Source of the DNA: Trissonchulus latispiculum
Lineage: Eukaryota > Nematoda > Enoplea > Enoplida > Ironidae
DNA: 64,000 nucleotides
NCBI GenBank assembly: GCA_030248195.1
Contig: JASAND010022250.1
Span: 1-64,000 of the forward strand
Direction: 5' to 3'
Part shown: positions 54,601 through 64,000 of the stretch, piece by piece
Layout of the letters: each line of letters starts with the position of its first letter
Position numbering within the stretch: the first letter of the stretch is position 1
Program-made: the position numbers and the translations under genes
Notes under the pieces: generated by a model
Database searches by the model: none
The model's input: only the letters and a program-made list of their open reading frames with translations
Told to the model about the DNA's origin: nothing

Positions 54601-54972
54601 CCCTACAAAGACAGCGTGACTCCGGATCTTGATTTGTCAATCAAGGTTTATCAACCAGAGTTCATTGTTACTGAACCGGATTGCCCTCTGGAAAGCAAGT
54701 GCCGACCCCGCTTGCTGACGACATCAACGGAGCCTGACCCCTACCAAACAAACTCACGATCAAGACCCCACCCAGGTTGGCTGCAGGGAATTCTCAGTTT
54801 TGGACACACCACCTTCTGAGAATCCGGTGCCTAAGTTTATCGTTACCGATAAACGTGCTGACCTTCCGTGCCTTGAAGTGGTTGTTACCCCAAACCTGCG
54901 TCTTGTTAGACCGAAACGGACCTGAATCCTGCCGAAAAGAAGTTGGAGCTAAATCCTAGCCACTTCATTACA
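48619..54972 (+). repeat. Right LTR of the giant element (6.35 kb)
   Basis: Starts TGTAATGG and ends CATTACA. Positions 48,619-50,963 match 32,082-34,423, and 54,204-54,972 match 34,421-35,189, with only scattered substitutions. The remaining block, 50,964-54,206, has no counterpart in the left LTR. All the hairpins of the left LTR recur here. Confidence 0.85.
50964..54206 (+). repeat. 3.24-kb segment present only in the right LTR
   Basis: Non-coding. It lacks TIRs, LTRs or a clear target duplication: only CAA is shared at both junctions, inside the similar strings CACGACCAA and CACGAGCACAA. It carries hairpins of the same kinds as the rest of the element, including AGGAAGT-TGTT-ACCTTCCT twice (52,918-52,936; 53,036-53,054), AAGGGGT-TATC-ACCCCTT (53,850-53,867) and CACTCTT-TGTT-AAGAGTG inside an 11-bp outer stem (52,315-52,361). 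Others are GCCGGCAACT/AGTTGCCGGC (51,125-51,147), a 15-bp inverted pair at 51,396-51,426, CGAGTTTTAG/CTAAAACTCG (51,483-51,506) and a 13-bp stem at 53,236-53,265. I infer that it is native LTR sequence deleted from the left copy. A GT-rich simple repeat lies at ~51,637-51,655. Confidence 0.6.
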
Positions 54973-55315
54973 AATACAATGGTTGTCTTTCCTCAATAAT
55001 ACTTTAATGGCTTGACGTTTTGATATATAAATGGCTCAACAGCGGAACATGCCCCCTGTTAGGAGCAAGCTTAATTTCTTGTCATCTTAGGAATAAATAT
55101 GGAGTTTCCTGTGCATGAGAAGAGAACATAAAGAGTATGCCATCCAGGTATTAAGCTTGCTATTTCAGATGAGCAACTGGTGTTGAAGCATTCGTCTGTT
55201 AACAGCATGGTGAAAAGCTAACGAATATGATTTACCTCATTAAAACCAGACTATAAACTATAACTAGCAATCCTTTCTATTCACGTTCAGTATCTAGGGT
55301 GATAATCTAGCACTG
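54973..55315. other. Flank between the giant element and the Polinton relic
   Basis: No gene or repeat recognised. It may be degraded 5' sequence of the Polinton polymerase gene or intergenic DNA. Confidence 0.5.
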
Positions 55316-57314
55316 ATGAGAAGGAAGGGAGTATATCCCTATGAATACATGGATTCATGGGCAAGATTCCTGGAACAGCAGTTACCTCCCATTGCAGCCT
55401 TCCACAGTACACTGACAGACAGTAACATCAGTGAAAGCGACTACGAACATGCAATCAATGTATGGCAGAGTCTAGGAATACAGAATATGGGACAGTATCA
55501 CGATGAATACCTGAGAACAGATGTCCTATTGCTTGCAGATGTAGTAGAGAATTTTCGCAAAACCAGTCTGAAGACATATGGTTTAGATCCATGTCATTAT
55601 TGTACCTTCATTTTCATGGGACCCCTGTCTCAAGTATACAGGACAAGAGCTAGATCTATTGACTGACGCAGACATGTACAAGTTCTTTGAAGATGGGTTA
55701 AGGGTGGAGTGGCTATGGTTGCTCAGCGGTACGCTAAGGCCAGCAATCCCCTGTTGGAAGACTATAATCCCAATCTTCCAACATCCTACATAACCTACGT
55801 AGACATGAATAATTTATACTGATGGGCAATGGTCCAGAAGATACCCGTACGCAATTTTAGGTGGATGACGGACTTTAGATCAGACGTGGAGTAGAGTGGA
55901 GAGACGCTCCATGTATCCTTGAAGTTGACCTTGATTACGTGAGAACATGATATCACCATGCAGTAAGCAACAGTAAGCAACAACAATACATGCGCTGTGA
56001 GAAGCTAGTACCGAATTTACAGAATATGACTCGCTACATCGAACACAAGCATGCCCTAGAACAGTATTTATATGAGGGTTTAGTGCTAAGGAATATGCAT
56101 AGGGGAGGAGGAGGCGTGGATGAAACCCTATATTGAGTTGAATAAGGTGAAGAGGGCAGCCGCTAAGAGTGGGTTCGAGGAAGATTTATACAAGCTCATG
56201 AATAATGTGGTAATTGGAAAGACAATGGAAAATGTACGCAATCATGTAGACGTAAGGCTAGTTACCAGTCCAGAAGTTTGAGAAGTTAGTTGCAAACCCG
56301 AGGGTTAAGGCATGCGAGGCAGTTTCAGGGTATATGGTAGCAGTACAGATACAGAAACGTATAGTAAAGTTATGCAAGCCAGTATATGTAGGATTTACCG
56401 CACTGGAATTATCAAAGTATCTCATGTATAATTTTCGCTACAATTACATGAGAGAGAAGTACGGTGACAAAGCAAGCCTACAAATACTGACACTGATAGC
56501 TTCAGTTACCACGTGGCAACCCCTGACATTTACCAAGACATGACCATTACATTTACTTATTTTACACCAAAAATTACCCTAAGGACCATCCACTGTACAG
56601 CCCAGCCAACAAGAAGGTAATTGGCAAGGTAAGGCACCTTGGGATCGACCAGTACCCTGCAACGTGTCCGCCTATTCCCTGCGAAGGGGTGCTAGGTGCA
56701 CCAGAGTCACGCACTCAAAAATGGACACACACGCGGGTTTGCTTCTGATCCCACCCATCTGCGCTAGGGGCTTGGAGCGTCGAAAGACGCTGTGCTCCAC
56801 TGCTATGCGCATGAGCACTTAATGGAGGTTAGATAACCCTGAGCCGAAAGGCCACACGACGGCCTCCCTCCATCCTCCCACTGTGGGACGGCATCCAGGC
56901 GACATAGCGAGGGTCATACTAGATATGACTGATGGGGAGAAGCAAAGGTGGCAGCACCAATCTATGCCTAGCTAGATTCCCGAACAGAGAGAGAGAGAGA
57001 AGGTAATTGGTAAGATGAAAGATGAAGTTAAGGGGAAGCCTATAAGTGAATTTGTTGGCCTGAGAGCGCAGACTTACAGTATCCTGTGTGAAGGAGATGA
57101 TAAGTCAGCAGCTAAGGGACTAAGTAGGCCGGTGAGATTGAGTCATGAAGATTATAAAAGAATCCTACTGGAAGGAGGTCTGACTCAACAAATTATTAGT
57201 AGCATTGACAGGAAAGGACATCAGTTGACTACAGTACAGAGGTGCAAGGTAGGATTAAGCGCCTATGACGACAAACGTTACATACTTGATGATGGTATTC
57301 ATTCACTTGCTTAA
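55316..57314 (+). pseudogene. PolB: Polinton/Maverick family-B DNA polymerase, 5'-truncated and broken
   Basis: Protein-primed type B DNA polymerase of Polinton/Maverick elements. Segments lie in several frames. 55,316-55,666 has KGVYPYEYMDSW and YHDEYLRTDVLLLADVVENF (exonuclease region). 55,660-55,830 covers the start of the polymerase domain, with the motif-A-like DMNNLY interrupted by a stop. 56,130-56,270 has the YKLMNNVVIGKTMENVR block. The TDTDS motif C is encoded at 56,486-56,500 in a different frame from the ORF before it. 57,015-57,314 gives the C-terminal VKGKPISEFVGLRAQTYS and the LSAYDDKRYILDDGIHSLA end. Several frameshifts and stops, a missing N-terminus and an insertion at 56,629 show it is dead. 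No capsid, protease, ATPase or integrase partners are visible. Confidence 0.85.
56629..56998 (+). mobile_element. SINE-like insertion with ~16-bp target duplication
   Basis: The polymerase coding sequence is interrupted by ~370 bases flanked by GAAGGTAATTGGCAAG (56,613-56,628) and GAAGGTAATTGGTAAG (56,999-57,014), a 16-base duplication with one mismatch. Such a length points to target-primed (LINE-type) integration. The insert is GC-richer than its host, non-coding, and ends in a (GA)n tail. Near its 5' end GGGATCGACCAG weakly resembles a pol III B box. It could be a SINE or a 5'-truncated LINE tail. Confidence 0.65.
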
Positions 57315-59409
57315 GGTCATGTATTGATTGAATAAATGTATGTATTGAATTGTGTATAGAATAAATAAAGGTGTTGAAGTTGCTTATGGTTTAAGGTTTG
57401 TTCTCTCCTTTACTACTTAGGTTTGTTAGGCTAACTAGAGTTTTAAGATGAAATAGCAGGCAAACGGCTGTGATCTAGGCAGCCAAGTGTCTTAGAACCC
57501 GTATTTTGTATACTGCTGACGACAACAGAGTTTGGAAATTAAAATGTCCTTCCTTTTCATTTTATTACTTCAGAACAGGACTTTGGTAGGTAACAATAAA
57601 TTGTCAGGTCTTTGGAAATGATAAGCTTTCGCATGAGTAAAGGTTTACAATGGCGCAGCGGGGGAGATCTGACTGAACCGAGTTTTGACAATGTCTGATT
57701 TTATTTTCCAACAGCTCGGCTGCCAAACTTGTTTCCGTGTTTTGCTTCATTTCTCCTGTCAAGTCAAAAGACGTTACTTTATTCAAAACTTCTAGTGAGA
57801 TTCCTTATAGATAAGTTGAAGCTTTCAGTCATTCTTTAAAGCAGATCAGGCTCTTTTGCCTTTGGCATATTTTTGCTTTCCTGATTATCATTCTAAACAA
57901 TTTCTTTTTATCTGGTTTAAGCGGAGGCTAAGCCGTCAAATTTAAGAATTCATTTCCAAAAGAAGGCTTTTGTCTCTATTAATAGTAAATGAACCAAAAT
58001 TTAAGACTGATAAATGCAAAGTAAAAGATGATATAATCCGCAGGCAATAGGGACCGTGGGGGCTAAGTAGGCTGACTGCCTTCATGCCCTTCTGCGTTCT
58101 GCCTTAATTCGCACGAAAGAACCTACGTTTTCTGTATATTAATGTAAAAGTACGTCTGGTCCCGTGTGCATTACTTAATTTTAAGTAGAGGTAAACATCA
58201 AAGAGATATTACACAGTTAACTTGCCATACCTTTTCACACCAGGTTAGGCTGAAGTATTCAATGTCTGCTCACGACTGGAAAGATCTGACGAAAAGGCAG
58301 AAGCGTAGTCAATGTTTTTATGTCAAGTCATTGAATGCTGTTTTTCATTTTTAGTTTGTGTCCTCAAAGCAATCTTCATTATAAGTATAAATTTGTCAAA
58401 TTTGTGCTGTTATACGTTGCTTATCCACTTTCTCTTATGTTAGTGCGTTTTGACTGATTTTTTCGGGATCTAATGTACTACATTTTTAACACGTTCTCGA
58501 CAATAACGAGATTAGTGGTCTAGCACCCTGGTCAATATGCGTATTTTTCAAAGTAGTGCCTGTGGGAAGCTAAATATAACTGCATCCTAATCGCAATACC
58601 TCATAAATTTCGATGAGTCAGCTATGTTGGTCTGGGGCGCCTAACCCACAGGTGGGTTTGGGATATTGTTTGGGAGAAATGACCTGGTTGAATATAGTAT
58701 CCACTCAAATATTTGTAACCAAATATTTTTGCGCAAGAAACACAGAACTAATTTGACGTGCCAGAACACGAATAAAAGGTTTACACTTGGCCGGAATACA
58801 TCAAGTTGTCAATTTTCGGCAAAATTGTCCCCTGCATGCGAGACTTCTGTTATCGAACTATTCGTTTTCGTAGAGACAAAAGACACAAGTGCTTACACCA
58901 TTTTTCAATTAGTTTATACCGTTTATACTTTTTTGGAACAAAATTTTAGTTTACTGGAAAGACAACTTTGGGTAAATCCAAGCGGTAGGTATGGGTAATA
59001 GTTACCCTGCTTACTCTGTACCATGTGAAATTAAATTATTGGTGAGTTGCCAAAAATAAATGCTAACCTATATCAGAAACAATAAGTACATTTTAAAGTC
59101 GCTATCGCTGGACATTCATGAGAGTAACAGCAGTAGATTAACAGCGTGCTAACCCACCGGTGGGATAGGATGTCCATGAGAATTAGTATGCTTAACCCAC
59201 CGGTGGGTTATGAAAAAAATGTGCTTAACCCACCGGTGGGTTATATTGTCGTGAAATCTAAGTAGTTGGGAATTTCCAACATCTATGAACTCCAGCCAAA
59301 TAAGTGCGTACTTATATATTGGGATTGGTGGCGTTTGTCAATGTGTGTGAAATTTGATCCTGTTGGTTTAATTCTTTTGGCAGCTCAAAAAGGCACCGAC
59401 TAAACTATG
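57315..59409. other. No gene recognised; contains CCGGTGGG palindromes
   Basis: About 2.1 kb of AT-rich DNA. Apart from the palindromes listed separately I see no ORF with protein-like composition, no RNA gene and no terminal repeats. Confidence 0.5.
58643..59242. repeat. Dispersed AACCCACCGGTGGGTT palindromes
   Basis: The 16-base palindrome AACCCACCGGTGGGTT is perfect at 59,194-59,209 and 59,227-59,242. A variant with AG for CG at the centre lies at 58,643-58,658, and a copy with an altered right arm at 59,151-59,166. The last two sit in a 33-base direct repeat beginning TGCTTAACCCACC. These may be hairpins or dimeric protein-binding sites; no function is known. Confidence 0.6.
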
Positions 59410-59417
59410 TAAGTTTT

Positions 59418-60471
59418 GGGTCTTTCCCATTATCCCCCCCATAGCTTCGTAGAAGTACTGAAGATGCACACTTTGGCAGATTGAGTTGAAATTTGGTAGG
59501 GGTAGGTTTTCGGACCTGCTGATTTCAAAAATGCAAAAATTTCAAAATTTTAAAAAATTTTTAAAAATTTTAAAATTTTAGTTTGGTAAGGGGGGACCAA
59601 GGGGAACCGAAAAATTTTTTGTCTTCGATTTTGCTGAAAAGATGTATATAGGGGTTTTCGGGATCGTAGAACAGGAATCTGAAATGCGTTTTTCCATCCA
59701 GCTTTTTGTTAGCTCAATATAAGCTAAAGTTCTAAGCTTAGGATCATAGGTTAACGCGGGGGGGGTCTGGGGGGGGTCCAAGCCCCCCCCCCAACCCGGA
59801 CAAGGTACAAGCCCTATCGCCGTCGGGGACAAGGGGTAATGAAAAAATGGCCAAGGGGTAATCGAAAACAGCCGGAAAAAATAGTTTTTACAGTAAAATT
59901 TCAAAACATTTCCGGCTGCGCCGGAATTTTTTAACTAAAATGTTTAATTTTTCGGGAAAATCTGGCAAAATTTTGAAATTTTTTCCAAAAATTGAAGATT
60001 TTTTGCAAATTTTAATAAAATTAGCGTTAATTTTTTGAAAAATTTTGCGAATTTTTTCTTGAGGTACAAGCCCCCCTGAAAATTTTTGTTCAAGGTACAA
60101 GCCCCCTGAAAATGTTTTGGGGACAAGCCCCCCCCCAAGACTCGACCCTATGTTAATGTATGCTTAGGATGTAAGCTTAGCCTGAGCTAACGAAAAACTG
60201 GATCGAAAAACGGATTTCAGATTCGTGTTCTACGATCCCGAAAACCCCTATATACATCCTTTCAGCAAAATCGAAGACAAAAAATTTTTCGGTTCCCCTT
60301 GGTCCCCCCTTACCAAACTAAAATTTTAAAATTTTTTAAAATTTTGAAATTTTTGCATTTTTGAAATCAGCAGGTCCGAAAACCTACCCCTGCCAAATTT
60401 CAACTCAATCCGCCAAAGTGTGCATCTTCAGTACTTCTACGAAGCTATGGGGGGGATAATGGGAAAGACCC
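59418..60471. mobile_element. Foldback element with perfect 8-bp TSD
   Basis: The ends are GGGTCTTTCCCATTATCC and its reverse complement, flanked on both sides by TAAGTTTT (59,410-59,417; 60,472-60,479). Inverted arms extend ~335 bases inward (59,418-59,752 against 60,139-60,471) and are highly similar, sharing GAAGTACTGAAGATGCACAC and GGTTTTCGGACCTGCTGATT blocks. The ~390-base centre has G/C tracts and three GGTACAAGCCCCC-type repeats. Non-coding. The 8-bp duplication is compatible with hAT-type or other 8-bp integrators. Confidence 0.85.
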
Positions 60472-60479
60472 TAAGTTTT

Positions 60480-63400
60480 AATGTCTACGGACTTAGGTTT
60501 CATAAAATATAGAGCCAAAGCAAAGAAATGCCAAAGGAAAGTATTGACATTTAAAAATAACAACACAGTCACAACAAAACCAAAAGAATGAACAAATATA
60601 AGTAAACGCATTAAATCAACTCTCATAACCATAGCTGAACGGGAGGTCAAATTTCACACACCCCTGTAAAAGCAAATTTGGGTAACCTCTATAAGAGCGA
60701 TTTTAGAGGTACTTTTGAAAGCAATTTTTATGCGATTTTTGCCATTTTTTAACAAAAAACAACAATTTTTTCGCTGAAACACGTTTTTCGTACGTTTTTT
60801 AGCAAAACAGTGATTTTAAGTGAAAACGTCCGGTGAAGCCGAAAATTTTTGGAAATTTTAGTCGTAAACCCATTTTTTGGGAAGTTTTCTACCCCTTGTG
60901 GCCAAATTTCTTACCCCTTGCGGGAGCATTTTCGCGACCCCTTGTGGACGACTTCGACGATGGGGGGAATTTTCCCCCTCCCCTTCCCCCCCATTATCCA
61001 CCTGTGCTCATAACTACTGTGGCCTTTTAATACTTTTCAGACAACTCTTTCGGGTAGTGAGACACTTTGCCACACTTTAATTGCTCTTTTGTAAATGTGA
61101 AAGGGAATGCCCTTTACACTCAATTAGAAACGAGAAGGAAAGGGAGGGGACTGGACAAACGTATTAAACGCGAGGCAATATTGATAAACTACAAAAATAA
61201 AGTGTTGACCAATAAGGTTTTCTATTGTATTCCAATACTTTTTCGTGCTTTTTATTGTTAAAGGTCAAGTACCAAAAAAGGATAGTAGCGAAGTGTCTCT
61301 CAATCGGCGAAGTGTCCAACCACCAGTACTAGTACATTTAGGACTTTATCTGCATTTTACTTAAATTTTGTGATATATACGGATTTCACTCCATTCGCTG
61401 AATGTGACTTGAAGTTAACTTAACATCTTTAATGGCTTCTGCAGCTTTGAGGACTCTGGAAGCTTCCTTCTACAACCTCATCTTAACTTTAGGTCATTTT
61501 GCTTTCGTTAGCATCATTAAAAGTAAATATGTCTCCATTTTCAACTAAAGTTCTACTATCATGAAGATACAGAAAAGTTGGAAAACTGGCAATGAATGAT
61601 TCATAAGCTGAGTTCTTGGCCACTCTTGAGCTTTATCTTACAGATTTGTGATGTCCTAGTTTTGTGGTTGAGTCAATTACGTAATATTTTATGAGATAAG
61701 TTCTCCTGTACATGTATTTATGTGCAAATGTGCATGGTAATGTGCAAAATTAAAATATCTGTCAACGTGATACTGTGAAACCAGGGATTTCGCGAAATCC
61801 CTGAAAATACTATTTCAGGTATTTCACAGAATCCCTACATTTTCAAGGAAATTGTGAAACTCATGTGAAAACTGTTTATTTCACAGTTTCCCTGAGTGAT
61901 TAAGGTTAAGGGACTTCACAGAATCCCGTGTCAGGTTCAGGGAAACTATAAAATGTTGATTTTTGAAAATTTGGTTATGCTACGTTATGCTACGTGGAAT
62001 TTTTTCAAACTTTAAACTGTTTTGCACCAAACCCAATACTATTACGTGACAAAAGACTAGATAGCTTTTCCAACATCGATCTTTCAGTGAAAATCATATC
62101 CCCTCCCCGCCTTAAATTTGTAAATGTAAATGTTATATAAATTCACTAATTTATTGTTGCATTGTTACTATTCTAAGTTTGTTTTATTCGCTTACTTTGT
62201 CAATCTAAATTTAAAACTTTCAAAATATTGACGCAATCTTTATGGCAGCACTTTAAAAGTTTCTACCCGGCGTTCTGCTCTGCTAAAAGTCACGTTAGTC
62301 TAGTAGGTTATTTCAGCGGATAATAATAATGCGAAATTTGTAACAAATAATGGAATAAAAGGCAAGTGAAGATACAAAGTAAGCCTGAAGCTTCTAAAGT
62401 TATATTAAATTATACTATTGATTAAGGTGCCGGTATCGCTTTGTGTAAATTTGACCCCATAGGCACCAATTGTTTGTGAAAGTGGATGATGTCACGGTGT
62501 GATTTTCCCCCATGAAAATTCCCCCTTGGAAAAATTACACCCGTAGGTACGAATTTTCCGAGGGGAAATTTTGCACCAATGCAAGAAATAATGCAGATTT
62601 CAGTTTATAAATTGTGTTTAGCTCATTATCGAAGCAACTAATGATGCTTGAAGATGAAATATGATTAGTGTAAACCGCCAAAATAAAAAATTATTAGTTC
62701 GTTCGAGTTTAAGATACAAAATTAAATAATGAATAATGAATAAGATTTCTCGAAAAATCAAAAAATTTGTAAGTTTAATTGTATATAATCATTATTGCTT
62801 TCAACAGCTTATTTTGCGTTTGATAAACGTTAATAAGGATCTTTTGTTGCATCATTGCAATAAGATTGCATCTTTTTGATATTTTATGTTTTCATTTCTA
62901 AGTAAAAATAATCGTTTTAAATGTAATAAAATAGGCTAGCGCTGAGGGTTGATTTCAACAATATTATTTCGCTTTAAGCCTTTGGGGCACTGGTTTTAAA
63001 CGTCTCTTCAGCTTTCCAGGGGATTTAGCCTCCAACCCACAGATAAACCCAAATTATTACAGTATAAGGTTATTCTAATTTAGCTATCTTCAAGATATTC
63101 AAAGACCGGCACCTCTTCTTCAGGTTATCAGAGTTAAACAATCTAATTTCTTCGAATACAAGCGCAGGCAATCACCTCACTGTGTCTAGCACAATCACGT
63201 ACTGCCTATCTAAGTTTCCTCTACAAACAGTCCCTAACAAACAAGTCGTAAACGAGATTTCTATTGATTTCAAGTGAGAAACAACTAGTACACAGTGACA
63301 AATCAGTATCATTAATTTGAGTAGAATATTCAACAATGCAATTTAGAATACAACTTCAAACCCTGTGAAGATAAAGGCCACAAAAATACAAATATTTAGG

Positions 63401-64000
63401 CGACAACCAGCAGAATCACAATGCCCGTTGTTTTTTTAACACCACAACTCAACTGCAAAAGGTGACAGGATAACTTCAGGAACTCTCTCGAAACTACTAG
63501 ACACTTCCGGGTTGACTTCCAACAAACCTTACCAAAGATTCCAATTGAAGGCAGAGTAGAAAATAATGACAGATTGCATTAGACAATAGCTCCAGATAGT
63601 TATAAAATTCGGGGGCTCGTAGAAATGTTAACAGATTCCAAACTTGATTCAAACGTATGCCACTCGGCTCAACGATTTATCTCTGACAAGGCTCAACTGT
63701 GTAAAGATTTGGCCCCAGAGACTGGGTAGATGGCGACCAAATACCTTTACCGGGGTGCTGTGCGCTATAGACTGGACACGCAACCTGGACTGGAGATGAA
63801 TTTCCAGGCCGACCTCGACAAGCCTCGCCAATTAGAATGCACCAGATATCGTGAAACCTAACTCACTCCCACTACGTTACCCCAAACTTAAGCCCTAGAT
63901 TCCCTACTTACCGAACTAAAACAATTCTAAACTTAACTAAACTACAAAAGGCCAAGTGGCCGTGATACAAAATTTACTATAAAGACTGGAGGGGGGGAAG
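60480..64000. other. No gene recognised
   Basis: 3.5 kb of mostly AT-rich DNA. Around 60,890-60,950 a CCCCTTG(T/C)GG phrase recurs three times. At 61,782-61,803 there is a perfect 22-base palindrome centred on CGCG (CAGGGATTT on each strand), followed by several diverged relatives (TTTCACAGAATCCC, ~61,828 and ~61,917). No ORF in the rest is convincing, and no RNA gene was recognised. Confidence 0.5.

Larger units (their letters stand above)
32082..54972 (+). mobile_element. Giant env-bearing LTR element lacking recognisable pol, 22.9 kb
   Basis: Bounded by long direct repeats that start TGTAATGG and end CATTACA (TG...CA), and by AATA on both outer sides (32,078-32,081; 54,973-54,976), a 4-bp target duplication. 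By eye the aligned LTR parts differ at about 20 of ~3,100 positions, so insertion is recent. The interior (35,190-48,618) is GC-richer than its surroundings and encodes on the + strand Gag, a repeat/basic/Env long frame, a proline-rich frame, a retropepsin fused to Gag-like repeats, a NADAR-domain protein, and three small overlapping frames. Every frame was inspected for RT, RNase H and integrase motifs without success. Mobilisation would need pol in trans. The nearest-element family is not known to me. Confidence 0.88.

Noticed and set aside
55308..55330. CTGATGAG resembling a hammerhead ribozyme core
   Set aside because: No GAAA core partner and flanking stems in place; it overlaps the start of the Polinton polymerase relic.

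Overview
The window is eukaryotic, almost certainly from a metazoan genome, and consists of transposable-element DNA from end to end. I found no host gene. The animal assignment rests on a Ty3/Gypsy element primed by a sequence complementary to the 3' end of animal tRNA-Phe, a decayed Polinton/Maverick DNA polymerase, an env-bearing LTR element, and many DNA-transposon relics with terminal inverted repeats (TIRs) and target-site duplications (TSDs). The species cannot be named. The background is AT-rich; only the open reading frames of the retroelements and one hAT-type element are GC-rich.

Layout. 1-7.2 kb: foldback and G-tract repeats, including a 3-kb TIR element (3,416-6,409) with a hAT-type MITE nested in it (5,435-5,882, perfect 8-bp TSD). 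7.2-17.6 kb: a stack of nested TIR elements, up to four deep (10,512-15,380 > 11,267-15,176 > 11,845-14,965 > 13,727-14,708), then a GC-rich hAT-type element (16,323-17,511, 8-bp TSD) inside another TIR element. 18.4 kb: a 25-bp minisatellite. 19.7-24.3 kb: a decayed Ty3/Gypsy element with gag, protease, RT, RNase H and integrase in broken frames. 24.3-30.4 kb: a large imperfect palindrome with arms of about 2 kb, bounded on both sides by (TA)n. 55.3-57.3 kb: a decayed Polinton DNA polymerase interrupted by a short SINE-like insert. 59.4-60.5 kb: a foldback element with an 8-bp TSD.

The most interesting object is a giant, young LTR element at 32,082-54,972 (22.9 kb; TG...CA ends, AATA TSD, LTRs differing at about 20 sites by eye). 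Its left LTR is 3.1 kb. Its right LTR is 6.35 kb because of an extra 3.24-kb segment that is probably native LTR sequence lost from the left copy. The 13.4-kb interior encodes an intact Gag with a CCHC knuckle; one in-frame TAA; a continuous long frame with three 67-residue repeats, a basic region and a class I-like Env; a retropepsin fused to two Gag-capsid-like repeats; a protein with a NADAR domain (NAD/ADP-ribose-related fold) and an Arg/Ser-rich tail; and three overlapping ORFs of unknown function. I find no reverse transcriptase, RNase H or integrase, so the copy looks non-autonomous for pol although its other genes are open.

The non-coding parts of this element hold many short perfect hairpins. 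About twenty share a TGTC/TGTT tetraloop closed by a T-A pair on stems of different sequence, and one is an 11-bp stem with a cUUCGg tetraloop. Together this suggests a retrovirus-like agent that borrows pol in trans, uses a structured RNA, and carries an ADP-ribose-handling accessory protein. The structure is read directly from sequence; the functional picture is inference.
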